Shown piece after piece: positions 1-19,852 of a stretch of DNA of 64,000 bases. Source of the stretch: Cyprinodon diabolis. Its lineage: Eukaryota; Chordata; Actinopteri; Cyprinodontiformes; Cyprinodontidae. Each line of letters begins with the position of its first letter. The stretch's first letter is position 1. Under the pieces are notes generated by a model. It did no database searches. It worked only from the letters and a program-made list of their open reading frames with translations, and had not been told where the DNA came from. The position numbers and the translations under genes are program-made. The DNA is taken from assembly GCA_030533445.1 (NCBI GenBank), contig CM060064.1, positions 46,227,287 through 46,291,286 of the forward strand, given 5' to 3'.

Positions 1-199
1 AACCAGGCTCAGTGTGAGCGTCCATCTGCTGAGGCCGACTGGGTTTCAAAGAGACAGAAGCAGACATAGAAAAAGAAGCATAGATACAAAAAGCAACTAT
101 AAGAGGCGGCCCTATCACAAACAGCCAGGCAGACGAGCTCTGAGCCAGCTCCCATGTCAGAGGATGAAGAGAGCACATCCAGTTAGTCACGATCAGAGA
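1..199 (-). repeat. LINE 3'-tail fragment (L2/Rex1-like family)
   Basis: The same sequence recurs, in either orientation, near 8.1, 23.3, 36.7, 39.2 and 46.9 kb. The sense strand of the family contains a stretch resembling CTCACACTGAGCCTGGTTC and, further on, AGTGCCTTGAGATGA, the usual 3' end of fish L2/Rex1-type LINEs. This copy is reversed and cut by the window start. The family link to the reverse transcriptase at 52.9-55.0 kb comes through the long copy at 39.2-39.9 kb, which shares sequence with the region just after that ORF. No coding capacity. Confidence 0.7.
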
Positions 200-1125
200 C
201 TTGCACATAAGTTTCTTGTGTACTTAGATGAAGATTTTTAGCTTTTTTACCCTTCCTTGGTCTTTTAGGCTTCGCTTGAATGTAAAATGTTTACGTTGCC
301 ATTTATGGGCCCAGAAGAAAAGGCTCTGAGAAGGAGAAGCATTGAGAAGCTGGTAGATGGTGAAGGATGCAGAGGATTAGTGTAACAGAGAAGGATGCTG
401 CGATGGGAGAAATAATCCACTGCAGTAAAACCATACATGCAGCAGCTGATGGAAAAACTTCAGAAATGTACAGAAGGCCCCAAACAATCATAATACCTTC
501 CAAAGATTTATGATGATGTCACATGAGAAGTGCCTTGGTGTGACGTTTGCAGCGAACGGCCGCAGCATACATCAGCCCATTGATTGGTTAAAGGTTCTTT
601 TATTATAAACATTTTAAGACCAATGTCTAATAAAATAAACCAGAGGGACTTTGTTCTATTCATAAAAAAAGTAACTAAGTAACTTTTAATAAAAGCGAAG
701 CTTTAATGAGGTGCTTTTTACTTTTATTTGAGTAACATGTTATCTTTCCACGTCTGCATGGCGCAGGAGGGACATGCTGTTGAGACATGTCAGTTGTCCG
801 GGGGAGGGGGGCAGCCACTCAGATTATTTCATGATTTTTCCGCCTCTGTCTCACAAGGAACAGAAATCTGCTGCAGGTCTTTAACTCGGTTTAACTGTCA
901 GACTGTAAAAAAAATAAACAGAAAACAGCAGACTGACTTTCCACTGCTTTTTAATGAAATCATTCTTCAGGTTTTAATTCTGGATTGCCTTTTTAGTTTT
1001 AAATTTACAACGTAGCTTTTTTCTCTCTGCAGCAATAATGGAACCAAGTTCACTCCATAGTGGCCTCCTTCCTTCGGCTGAGCCTCTGTAAACCTGAAGG
1101 AAAAGTCTGCGTCAGATGTTGGAGA
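200..1125. other. Intergenic stretch with no recognised gene
   Basis: AT-rich non-coding DNA. Short open frames here are below 100 residues and have no recognisable motif. I see no splice-flanked conserved exon and no RNA gene. Confidence 0.5.
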
Positions 1126-1126
1126 A

Positions 1127-1240
1127 CTGCGAGGTCTGCATCATGGAGGTCCTGCTTGGACCAGATAAAGGAAGAAGCTTCAAAATAAGAGTCAGTTTTA
1201 TTTATTTACAGAAACGCTTTATATGGATTCATTCTGAGCC
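1127..1240 (+). repeat. Left copy of a direct duplication flanking the hAT-like element
   Basis: About 110 bases starting at GAGGTCTGCATCATGGAGGT recur with few changes at 3773-3880, immediately beyond the right end of the hAT-like element. The left copy lacks about 25 bases present in the right one. Either a local tandem duplication preceded the insertion, or the whole block is part of a larger repeat. Confidence 0.6.
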
Positions 1241-2060
1241 AAGCACAGGGTTTTACCATCAGAAAATACTAGGCAGGTGCCTACGGCCCCAAGATCCTGG
1301 GGGCCCCATAAAACTCTGTTTACATGTATGGTTAATACAACTATTCCTTATTTGTGCTCATTAATTATGTTTTTGATAAATATCCTTTTACTAAAATGCC
1401 ATCAGAACTCTGATAATATTAAGTGTGTCTCAGCCCCCCCCTTCAGCGTCCACCATATTGGATCAGTCCATTTGCTGCACATGTTCAGAAAGGTCCAAAC
1501 AGACAGCAGCAAACCATTTGAAAACAAACCATGCAAAGAGCAGTGTTGCCAACTTAGCGCTTTAGTCGCTATATTTAGCCACTTTTCAGACCCCTCTAGC
1601 ACTTTGATTTCTAAAAAGCTCCTAGCGCCAAATCTAGAGACTTTTTTCTGCTACTGGAGACTTTGGAGACAACATCTAAAAGCAGCGAACTCTGCTCTCC
1701 AGAGCAAGTAGATTGGTAACCCCGCCTCCTGCTCTCCTCTATCTTGTCTGCTGTCATGATTCATGCAGCTATTATTTCATCCAAATGAAAAATGGAGAAC
1801 AGATAAGCAGATCATGGCTTGTCTACAGTGAAAAGAAGGACTGGGTTATTTACTTTGGCCTTTTTGGAAACACAGGAAGGAGCAATCAGCTAAGTGAGCT
1901 TAGTGCTTGGAAAAAATCTTTCATTCCTTTAGAGACAGCATGAAAAGTCAGCTGAGTACAAAACATAGAGAGGAAAACAAGAAGAAAAGGGACAAGAAGA
2001 GAGGGACACAACCTAGAACAGATAATGGATGTCTATTCTATTAATATTTCTGCATCTCTA

Positions 2061-3672
2061 CAGGTGCTGGTCATAAAATTAGAATATCATGAAAAAGTAG
2101 ATTGATTTCAGTAATTCCATTTAAAAAGTGAAACTTGTATATTATATTCATACATTACATACAAACTCATATATTTCAGATGTTTATTTTGTTTAATTTT
2201 GATGATTACAAATGACAACAAATGAAAATCTCAAATTCATCATATCAGAAAATTAGAATATTACTGAAGACCAATAAAAACAAAGGATTTATAGAAATGT
2301 TGGCCAACTGAAAAGTATGAACATGAAAAGTATGAGCATGTACAGCACTCAGTATTTAGTTGGGCCTCCTTTGGCCTGTATTACTGCAGCAATGCGGCGT
2401 GGCATGGAGTCGATCAGTCTGTGGCACTGCTCAGGTGTTATGATAGCCCAGGTTGCTCTAATAGTGGCTTTTAGCTCTTCTGAATTGTTGGGTCTGGTGT
2501 ATTGCATCTTCTTCTTCACAATACCCCATAGATTTTCTATGGGGTTAAGGTCAGGAGAGTTTGCTGGCCAATTAAGAACAGGGATACCATGGTCCTTCAA
2601 CCAGGTACTGGTAGCTTTGGCACTGTGTGCAGGTGCCAAGTCCTGTTGGAAAATGAAATCTGCATCTCCAAAAAGTTGGTCAGCTGCAGGAAGCATGAAG
2701 TGCTCTAAAACTTCCTGGTATGTGGCTGCGTTGACCCTGGACCTCAGAAAACACAATGGACCAACACCAGCAGATGACATGGCACCCCAAACCATCACTG
2801 ACTGTGGAAACTTTACACTGGACTTCAAGCAACGTGGATGAAGTGCCTCTCTTCTTTTCCTCCAGACTCTGGGACCTTGATTTCCAAAGGAAATGCAAAA
2901 TTTACTTTCATCAGAGAACATGACTTTGGACCACTCACCAGCAGTCCAGTCCTGTTTCTCTTTAGCCCAGGCAAGACGCTTCTGACGCTGTCTGTGGTTC
3001 AAGAGTGGCTTGACACAAGGAATGCGACAGCAGAAACCCATGTCTTTCATACGTCTGTGTGTGGTGGTTCTTGAAGCACTCACTCCAGCTGCAGTCCACT
3101 CTTTGTGAATCTCCCCCACATTTTTGAATGGGTTTTGTTTCACAATCCTCTCCAGGGTGCGGTTATCTCTCTTGCTTGTACACTTTTTTCGACCACATCT
3201 TTTCCTTCCCTTCGCCTCTCTATTAATGTGCTTGGACACTGAGCTCTGTGAACAGCCAGCCTCTTTAGCGATGACCTTTTGTGTCTTGCCCTCCTTGTGC
3301 AAGGTGTCGATGGTCGTCTTTTGGACAACTGTCAAGTCAGCAGTCTTCCCCATGATTGTGTAGCCTATAGAACTAGACTGAAAGACCATTTAAAGGCTTT
3401 TGCAGGTGGTTTGAGTTAATTAGCTGATTAGAGTGTGGCACCAGGGGCCATCAATTTTGAACCTTTTCACAATATTCTAATTTTCTGATATGATGAATTT
3501 GAGATTTTCATTTGTTGTCATTTGTAATCATCAAAATTAAACAAAATAAACATCTGAAATATATGAGTTTGTATGTAATGTATGAATATAATATACAAGT
3601 TTCACTTTTTAAATGGAATTACTGAAATCAATCTACTTTTTCATGATATTCTAATTTTATGACCAGCACCTG
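2061..3672 (-). mobile_element. Complete Tc1/mariner transposon, copy A (1612 bp)
   Basis: The element is flanked by TA dinucleotides (2059-2060 and 3673-3674), the Tc1/mariner target duplication. It begins CAGGTGCTGGTCATAAAATT and ends with the reverse complement. The terminal inverted repeats are about 202 bp (2061-2262 and 3471-3672) and look perfectly matched by eye. One intact transposase frame lies between them on the minus strand. A second copy of the same length lies at 39897-41508. Intact frame plus matched ends suggest very recent, possibly still active, transposition. Confidence 0.95.
2349..3389 (-). CDS. Tc1-family DD34E transposase, copy A
   Basis: This encodes the enzyme that cuts and pastes the element by binding the terminal repeats. 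The frame is 346 codons from the first ATG (3389). The ATG at 3353 (start MGKTADLTVV) fits the usual Tc1 length and is my preferred start, giving 334 residues. An N-terminal helix-turn-helix pair (KVIAKEAGCSQSSVSKHI) is followed by a basic linker (GRKRCGRKK). The catalytic triad is complete: D in MFSDESKF, D in FQQDLAPAHSA, and E in SPDLNPIENLW, with exactly 34 residues between the second D and the E. No stop or frameshift. The protein is identical to that of copy B at 40185-41225. It resembles the salmonid/flatfish/frog Tc1 group; I have not placed it in a named subfamily. Confidence 0.95.
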   Translation of the reverse strand: MVFQSSSIGYTIMGKTADLTVVQKTTIDTLHKEGKTQKVIAKEAGCSQSSVSKHINREAKGRKRCGRKKCTSKRDNRTLERIVKQNPFKNVGEIHKEWTAAGVSASRTTTHRRMKDMGFCCRIPCVKPLLNHRQRQKRLAWAKEKQDWTAGEWSKVMFSDESKFCISFGNQGPRVWRKRREALHPRCLKSSVKFPQSVMVWGAMSSAGVGPLCFLRSRVNAATYQEVLEHFMLPAADQLFGDADFIFQQDLAPAHSAKATSTWLKDHGIPVLNWPANSPDLNPIENLWGIVKKKMQYTRPNNSEELKATIRATWAIITPEQCHRLIDSMPRRIAAVIQAKGGPTKY

Positions 3673-3772
3673 TATATTGGGTCTGTTTTATGTGTTTGTG
3701 TTCTCAATTCAAAGGGGCCCCTGCCTGTCTTTGCCTAGGGCCCCAAATTTCCTAAATCTGCCCCTGACTTGG

Positions 3773-3880
3773 AGGTCTGCATCATGGAGGTCCTGCTTGG
3801 ACCAGATAAAGGCAGAAGCTTTAAAATAAAAGTCAGTTTTATTTATTTACAGAAAAGGCTTTTTATGGATCCTAACAGCA
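3773..3880 (+). repeat. Right copy of the direct duplication flanking the hAT-like element
   Basis: Partner of 1127-1240. It carries the extra bases TCCTAACAGCAGAGGGTGTT that the left copy has lost. Confidence 0.6.
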
Positions 3881-4683
3881 GAGGGTGTTTCCATTCTGAG
3901 TCGGGCAGCAGATGCACTGGAAAAAAATCAAAATCTACAGAAGTAATTTTTTCTTAAAATAACTGCATTTGTTCTTTGATCGAGGAGGTAAAAGAGACAT
4001 TTTGCCAATGGAACAAGACAATTTACACTTAAAATAAGAAAACTTCATTGTCTTATTTCAAGTTCATATTATCTAATTATCTTATTTTAAGAGTAAAATA
4101 CTCATTCCGTTGGCAAACTACCTCAAATTAAGGATAAAAGGACTTAATCTAAGAAAATTTTAATTGTTTCTGAATCGTTTTTCTACTGTGGTGCTCACAG
4201 CTGGCTGGGGGGGGGGCGGCGTCCTGCAGGTTCAGTCAGGAAGCAGCAGGTGTGTCCGTGCAGACGGAGGTCTGGGCTGAATTATTGATCAGCTGTGTGT
4301 GACTGATTAAAGATGGATGCTGATGGATCAGCAGAAACCTTCTGATGAGGCAGAGCTTGGGCAGGTAAGGAGGGATAAAGTGTTTTTATAGTGTGGAGGC
4401 CAAAGGAGCTGCGGCCCGGTTCTGAGTCCTGTCCCAGTCCGGTGGATGGTTCTGAATTCACGAACCCCGAACAGATAAACAGCAGGACAAGAGCCTTAGA
4501 GGAGAACCTAGCAGGTGAAGCGTGGACCAATGAGAACCTCTACAACCTCGTAACCATGGTTACTGATTGGAATCATTTGGTTCATATTCAGAAACCTGTG
4601 TTTGATTTTCACAGCATAATTTCCATTTCACTGCCTGAAGTATCGGATCAGCCATCTGTCCTGCAGGTTAAGGTTCAACCAAA
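3881..4683. other. Non-coding stretch with an AT-rich foldback
   Basis: Around 3940-4170 there are loosely inverted AT-rich arms (TTTTTCTTAAAATAA and TTATTTTAAGAGTAAAA) and paired TTGCCAA/TTGGCAA motifs, which look like a decayed MITE. A poly-G run lies at 4207-4215. No gene recognised. Confidence 0.4.
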
Positions 4684-4975
4684 CCTTTTCAGGTAGGTTA
4701 TTTAAGGCTTTATATGTGAGAAGGAGGATTTTAAATTCTATTCTGGATTTAACAGGAAGCCAATGAAGAGAAGCCAGGATAGGAGAGATATGATCTCTCT
4801 TTTTCATTTTCATCAGAACTCTGGCTGCAGCATTTTGGATCAGCTGAAGGCTTTTAACTACAGTTTGTGGACTTCCTGATAGTAAAGAATTACAATAGTC
4901 CAGCCTTGAAGTAACAAATGCATGGACTAGTTTCTCAGCATCACCCCTGATACTAAGGTTACTGCTTTCGAAAAA
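4684..4975 (-). mobile_element. L2/Rex1-like LINE fragment, RT C-terminal region
   Basis: On the minus strand this encodes a peptide containing [18 protein letters not shown], also present in the longer LINE at 52.9-55.0 kb ([18 protein letters not shown]). It is the conserved region after the reverse transcriptase domain in fish L2/Rex1-type elements. It is broken by stops and is a dead fragment. Confidence 0.8.
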
Positions 4976-4995
4976 CGTAAAAAAAAAAAAAAAAA

Positions 4996-5250
4996 ACTAT
5001 TCACTGGACTTTGCTTCCAAGTTTGAAGACGTTTCTCTTCCCATCCAGGAAGCTTTTTCAATTCAAAATGTCAGAAATAGCGTTTAGTTCTATGCAGCCT
5101 TTATACATTTGGAGGTTTACTAAACTAAAAACAAGGCCTTGTTGGGCTGCTGTTTAAAGCCTTATAACATTTTGAAAAAGTTCCCTGGATGGAAAGAAAC
5201 GTCTTCAAACTTCTCCAGCGGATCGTTTTTTTTTTTTACTTTTTATGAAT
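4996..5250. repeat. Foldback (palindromic) repeat, family also at 12.1, 41.5 and 48.4 kb
   Basis: The left arm contains AAGTTTGAAGACGTTTC and ATCCAGGAAGCTTTTTCAA. The right arm carries the inverse, TTGAAAAAGTTCCCTGGAT and GAAACGTCTTCAAACTT. Poly-A (4979-4996) and poly-T (5227-5238) runs lie near the outer ends. The other copies in the window carry only one arm. Confidence 0.7.
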
Positions 5251-6201
5251 GACTATGACCCGGATGACTGAGAACCTTCACCAGCATTCTGCTAAATTTG
5301 TTTTCAGCAAATTTCATTCATGCTTCTTGATTCTAGATATGGGTAAATTAAGTTAAATTTGGGATTGTAAATGTCTTATTTACAGGCTATTTATCAATGT
5401 GTGACTTGGTCTCATAATATCATTTATGCCTGTAAACTTGAGTTGTATCTCCCAGGTTAAAACAATCTGGTTTAACATGTATATATTAAGAACAAGAAAC
5501 TTTTGCAATCCTTACATTTATTTTCAGTGACTTCCATTTAAAAAAAATCAGACATCTAAGCATAAGGAGGGACCTGCTTGACTCTATGGAGTCCAGGTAA
5601 ATTTTGGTGGAAGGAAGATCATATATTGGGGCTGTTGTCCTTAATGTTCCGGTGAGACTTTCATTAAAACCTCAACTGGTTTCCAGAGAGTTCTGGGCAG
5701 AACCCCCAACATAACCTCTTTGGGTTGAGTTAGAGGAGAGACTGTGAGGCCAAGTGGCGTGGGATAGATGGTCTGCAGCCGAGCGCTGCAGAGACAACCG
5801 TGGATCATTTGCAGACCCAGTTAGCTAGTAGAACCAGTAGAACCCACACAACCACGTGGAGAAGTTAAAAACTTAACTAAGATTTGGACCTTCTTCCTGT
5901 TCTGCTCCAGCAAGTTAACAAACTGGGGAAAAATGTTTCCATGGCGACACTGACATCAAACATAACAAGTCGGAAAACAAAGTTTTAGCTTCGAATAATT
6001 TACTGTTTTACAGCAGAACAAATCGGGCTGGAAAAAAACAGAAACGGTTCGAGTTTAAACCCGGAAACTTATCGGAACAGAACTCTGCGGGTCGGGTCTA
6101 AACGGGCCGGTCCAGATCGAGCAGAGAGAGGTTCTGTAGACTGGATCTGGTTTAGGAACCGGTTCCAGGTGAGGAAAGTGCCATGTTTGTCCAGGTTTGG
6201 G
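5251..6201. other. Downstream flank and probable 3' UTR of the creb3l4-like gene
   Basis: Non-coding. The minus-strand stop of the creb3l4-like gene is at 6202. I see no AATAAA within the first 600 bases on the minus strand; a possible signal (TTTATT on the plus strand) lies near 5516. The poly(A) site is therefore not assigned. Confidence 0.4.
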
Positions 6202-15336
<9,135 letters not shown>

Positions 15337-15417
15337 CAGCTGGGAAAGACTAAATAAATAAATAAAATTCAGCAGATTTGGACTCCTTCAGAAGCAAACC
15401 AGAGAATTCTGTTCATC

Positions 15418-16335
15418 GGGGGGGGGGGGGGGCGATTTACCATTAGGTGAAACAAGGCAGTTGCCTAGGGCCCCAAGTTCCTGGGGGCCCCATAAATCTC
15501 TGTTTACATGTATAATTAATAAAACCATTCCTTATTTCTGCACATTAATTATGTTTTTGATAAAAATCCTTTTTCTAAAATGCCATCAGAACGCTGATAA
15601 TATTAAGTGTGTCTCAGCCCCCCCCTTCAGTGTCCACCATATTGGATCAGTCCATTTGCTGCACATGTTCAGAAAGGTCCAAACAGACAGCAGCAAACCA
15701 TTTGAAAACAAACCATGCAAAGAGCAGTGTTGCCAACTTAGCGCTTTAGTCGCTATATTTAGCCACTTTTCAGACCCCTCTAGCACTTTGATTTCTAAAA
15801 AGCTCCTAGCGCCAAATCTAGATACTTTTTTCTGCTACTGGAGACTTTGGAGACAACATCTAAAAGCAGCGAACTCTGCTCTCCAGAGCAAGTAGATTGG
15901 TAACCCCGCCTCCTGCTCTCCTCTATCTTGTCTGCTGTCATGATTCATGCAGCTATTATTTCATCCAAATGAAAAATGGAGAACAGATAAGCAGATCATG
16001 GCTTGTCTACAGTGAAAAGAAGGACTGGGTTATTTACTTTGGCCTTTTTGGAAACACAGGAAGGAGCAATCAGCTAAGTGAGCTTAGTGCTTGGAAAAAA
16101 TCTTTCATTCCTTTAGAGACAGCATGAAAAGTCAGCTGAGTACAAAACATAGAGAGGAAAACAAGAAGAAAAGGGACAAGAAGAGAGGGACACAACCTAG
16201 AACAGATAATGGATGTCTATTCTATTAACATTTCTCTATCTCTATAATGGGTCTGTTTTGTGTGTTGTCTTCTCCATTCAAAGGGCCCCCTGCCTGTCTT
16301 TGCCTAGGGCCCAAAATTTCCTAAATCCCCCCCTG
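15418..16335 (+). mobile_element. Non-autonomous hAT-like MITE (copy B, without Tc1)
   Basis: Same family as 1248-3767, with a clear left end GGGGCGATTTACCATTAGG after a poly-G run and a right end ..CCTAAATCCCCCCCTG. The region equivalent to the Tc1 insertion site in copy A reads ATCTCTATAATGGG here, so this copy shows the empty site. Contains a frame of 144 codons nearly identical to that in copy A, with no recognised domain. Lies upstream of the creb3l4 start codon. Confidence 0.65.
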
Positions 16336-16342
16336 CTGACGC

Positions 16343-16760
16343 CTGCTAATCGTCATCAAAATCAGAGAACGGGCGCCGCTCCTGATGCTGTTCTGTCGGT
16401 TTGGAAAGTTGGACTTTTTTCCTTTTGTGATGGCCACCCAACAGAATCAGGTGTCTGGAGCTGCTGTTGGCTGCAGGTGGAGGCGGGCCAGGTGAGCAAA
16501 CGGATCCGATGACCTCAGCGTTCCAGTACATCCTGCTGAACACGCCCACAAACTCAAACAGTTCTTCCCGTTTTCCCATCCCGTCTGTGGAACCGGAAAG
16601 ACCTGTTCTCTGCTGCATTCACACCAACTGACAAACATTCTGCAGGAAGAACCAGCAGAACCTGCAGCCGCCGACTGAAGCTCGGCCTCTGAAAGGGGCT
16701 CCAAACTGGGAACGCTGGGTGGAGGTTCCTTCTTCCACAGACGACTGCACAAAAATCTAA
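16343..16760 (-). other. Unassigned open region, possible exon(s)
   Basis: GC-richer than its surroundings. A minus-strand frame of 90 codons (16618-16346) starts MQQRTGLSGSTDGM, continues through GKREELFEFVGVFSRMYWNAE, and ends RRPFSDFDDD with a TAG stop. TTCCGGTTCCACAG inside it could be a 3' splice site. I do not recognise the protein. It may be the last exon of an unidentified gene or chance. Confidence 0.2.
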
Positions 16761-17600
16761 AAACTCCGGCTTTAACCCTTTTTTAGGGCACGTTACGGTT
16801 TTTTCATCACTTGCTACACTTTAAGATGGATCCCCACCCGTCCCTCAGTGAGCTCTAGAAGCACTAGATCTATATCCATCCATTCAGCAAAGATCCTGCA
16901 ACATGGCTGTACATCTGATTTTGACATTTAGCCAATTAGATGAGCCCTTGAATGATAGATTATCTACTGGAAATTAAGTTGGAAAAATATTTTAAGTCGA
17001 GAAGAAAAGATAAAAAGCTGAATGAAAAGTTAAAAAGTTAATAAGTCTAGTTAACAGTTATATTTAAGTTTTTTATTGGTTTATGTGTGTACTTTTTGAA
17101 ATCTTAATTTGAATTAATTTAAATCAATTTTTTATTTATTTATTTTTATTCTTTATTTTTTGTTTTGTTTTATATACTAGTGTGCAATGAGGTTGACCGG
17201 CTTTTCATTATGCAAACAGTGTAACGCTTGTCAACATGTGTTTGTATGTTCTTATTGGAAATTAAGAAAAACATTGTTCAAAAAAACAGTTATAGATATT
17301 ATATTTAGGTTTATAAACTAAATAATGTCAGTGCCAGTATCAGCATTAATGCCTCTAAAGTTACGTTAGACCAAATAAAATGTGTTTCTTTCACTCTCAG
17401 AGTGTTTTTCATGAATTTCTTATAGAAGCTTTTTTGTTATGTTTCTTAATATATTCAGGAAAGTTGGCGTTTCTTGTTTTTACATTGACATTTATTTTTA
17501 CCATCAAAATATCCATTTTATTTTTATATTCTGGATTCCAATTACTGGAAAAGGTTAATAAACTGTTCCCACTGCTGCCTTTATTTATCCATGGATGGGG
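16761..17600. other. AT-rich stretch, nothing recognised
   Basis: Low-complexity T-rich and A-rich DNA (for example TTATTTATTTATTTTTATTC near 17130). No exon, RNA gene or clear repeat end is visible. Confidence 0.5.
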
Positions 17601-17608
17601 TCCAAAAG

Positions 17609-18545
17609 GATCCCGCGGGGGGGTTACCAATAGGCAATAGCAGGCAGTTGCCCATAAAACTCTGTTTACATGTATGGTTAATACAACTATTCCTTATTAT
17701 TTGTGCACATTAATTATGTTTTTGATACTAACAGTCCAACATGGAAAGAATTTTACTGGAAAATAATCGTTAGATATTTCAAAACTCCGTACATTATTTC
17801 CAAATTTGATCAAACTAAATCAAACTTGTGCGGAATAGTTGGAGATCAGACTCATGTCTTTTGGGATTGCCCAAAGATTAAGAAATTCTGGGAAGGAATA
17901 AGAGAGGAAATTTCAAATATCTTGCATGCTGATATTGATTGGAATCCCCGGATCTTCGTTGTGGGAATTCCACCAAATAATTTAAGTAAAGAAGAGCAAT
18001 AATTATTTGGTATCCTTGTTCTCGTAGCCAAAAAAATGATAACAATATGTTGGTATAAACCTTCACCCCCTACTGTAGATCAATGGAAAGAGAAACTAGT
18101 GAATAGGATGGAGAAAATAACAGCAAAATTAAACTGGTCTATTTGAGAAAAGATGGAACCCTTTGAAGACATATTTCCAGTTATTACGGTAGTAAGATAA
18201 ATGTAAACACACAAGTACAGATTTTATAGGCATACTTAACATATATCTCTGTTATGATAAAAATAAAAGTCACTGGAGAAAGATCTTTCCTTTGTCTCAT
18301 CCTCCAAGTAAAAAAAATAAAATAAAATAAAAATGGCCGACCTGTTTGGTTGTTGTTACCCATTTTTTTGTATGGTTCTATTGAAATTGCTGTTCCTGGC
18401 TTATTGTATGAATCATTGATATTAATCTGATAAAATAAAGTCTTTGTTCAAAAAAAAAACAACTTATGTTTTTGATAAAAATCCTTTCACTAAAATGCCA
18501 TCAGAACGCTGACAATATGAAGTGTGTCTCAGTGTCTCCAAACTG
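17609..18545 (+). mobile_element. hAT-like MITE copy C, split by an L1 insertion
   Basis: 17609-17727 matches the left part of copies A and B (CAGTTGCC..CATAAAACTCTGTTTACATG). 18464-18545 continues the same family (TTTTTGATAAAAATCCTTTCACTAAAATGCC). The two parts are separated by 17728-18463. The right half is truncated after about 80 bases. Confidence 0.7.
17728..18463 (+). mobile_element. 5'-truncated L1-type retrotransposon with target duplication
   Basis: The sequence encodes the C-terminal part of an L1-like ORF2, recognisable by GDQTHVFWDCPKIKKFW and the preceding WKEFYWKIIVRYFKTP. It ends in ATTGATATTAATCTGATAAA..A(9). A 14-base duplication, TTATGTTTTTGATA, lies on both sides (17714-17727 and 18464-18477), the hallmark of target-primed insertion. 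It disrupts hAT copy C, so it is younger than that element. The frame stops after about 90 codons. Confidence 0.85.
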
Positions 18546-19152
18546 GATCAGTTCTGTGAGCAGGTCCAGTTCACGATCAGAACCAGGATCAGTGAAGGTC
18601 TAACAGCTTCTTATCTCTCTGCTTTTTGCAGCTTAAGAGATAAACAGGATCTCAGTTTCAGCTGATACATCAGAACCTTCTGAATCCTCCAGAAACATCA
18701 GAAATCCCAGAACCGAACCGAAAGCAGCTAAAAGGTTCTGGATCTCAGAACCTTCCAGGCAGAACTCAGCAGATTAAATCCGGATCAGAGCATGCAGAAA
18801 AGTTTCACCCACCAGACCCAGACCCAGACCCAGAACCAGAAGCAGGCTGATACTCACACAGAACTTCTCTGTTCGGAGCTGGTTCCGTTTTTCAATAAAC
18901 TGGGTTCATCATCGGAACAATAAGGCACTTAAAGCCCACCGACTCTCTGCAGAGGATCCGCTCAGACTTCAGGAAACCAGCAGCTGCTACAGGCAACTTT
19001 ACATCCTTCCGCCTCACTGGCTCCCCCTGCAGGTCGGCGTCGGCACCTGGTATGGCAGGACGTTTGATATTTATTGGCTTGCCAGAATATGTAATCCAGA
19101 TAAATGCACTTCTTCCTCGTCGTATATATCTATCTATCTATATATGTATTCA

Positions 19153-19153
<1 letters not shown>

Positions 19154-19245
<92 letters not shown>
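19154..19245. repeat. (TA)n microsatellite at the 3' end of the LINE
   Basis: About 46 TA units, then AAAAAACTG, where the reverse-oriented LINE begins. Confidence 0.95.
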
Positions 19246-19250
<5 letters not shown>

Positions 19251-19303
19251 CTGTTTTCTCACCCCTCGTGGGGTGGTATGTGTCATCCTCAAGCTCGGGT
19301 CCT

Positions 19304-19822
19304 CTACCAGAGGCCTGGGAGTTTGAGGGTTCTGCGCAGTATCTTAGCTGTTCCTAGGACTGCGCTCTTCTGGACAGAGACCTCTGATGTTTTACCTGGA
19401 ATCTGCTGTAGCCACTCTCCCAGTTTGGGGGTCACAGCCCCCAGTGCTCCCAATACCACTGGCACCACTGCTGCTCTTACTTTCCACATCTTTTCTAGCT
19501 CCTCTTTCAGCCCTTGGTATTTCTCAAGCTTCTCGTGTTCTTTCTTCTTGATGTTGCTGTCGCTTGGGATTGCCACATCTATCACTACTGCCTTCTTCTG
19601 CTGTTTGTCGATCAACACGATGTCTGGTTGGTTAGCCATCACCTGTTTGTCAGTCTGGATCTTGAAGTCCCATAGGATCTTAGCTCGGTCATTCTCAACT
19701 ACCTTAGGAGGTGTCTTCCATTTTGACCTTGGGACTTCCAGCCCATACTCATGGCAGATGTTCCTGTACACTATGACAGCTACCTGGTTGTGGCGTTCCA
19801 TGTATGCACTTCCTGCCTGCAT
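19304..19822 (-). pseudogene. LINE C-terminal endonuclease part
   Basis: 172 residues from [13 protein letters not shown] to the stop after LKLPGLW. It is the continuation of the RT frame beyond the TAA at about 19853, and the reading frame is the same. It carries the putative nuclease core ([20 protein letters not shown]) and a lysine-rich helix ([20 protein letters not shown]). Not an independent gene. Confidence 0.8.
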
Positions 19823-19852
19823 TTTACACCCTGCTGTTATGTGCTGTATTGT

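Larger units (their letters stand above)
1248..3767 (+). mobile_element. Non-autonomous hAT-like MITE (copy A), split by a Tc1 element
   Basis: The ends resemble inverted repeats built on GGGGC..ATTTACC and TGCCTAGGGCCCC, matching CTAGGGCCCCAAATTTCC..GCCCCTG at the right end. Copies B (15418-16335) and C (about 17609-18545) share the interior almost base for base. Copy A is interrupted at 2061-3672 by a Tc1 transposon. There is no transposase-like reading frame; the 144-residue frame shared by copies A and B has no known domain and I treat it as chance. hAT assignment is from end sequence only; a clean 8-bp target duplication was not found. Confidence 0.6.

Noticed and set aside
1277..1711. 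144-codon frame shared by hAT copies A and B (also 15461-15895)
   Set aside because: Similarity is due to the repeat itself; no conserved domain, and copy C is broken. Could still be tested by substitution pattern, but I see no sign of selection.
2317..2841. Plus-strand frame of 174 codons in each Tc1 (also 40153-40677)
   Set aside because: Antisense shadow of the transposase; no independent features.
19052..19326. Ile/Tyr repeat frames over TA tracts (also at 49448-49750)
   Set aside because: Pure translation of (TA)n; not proteins.
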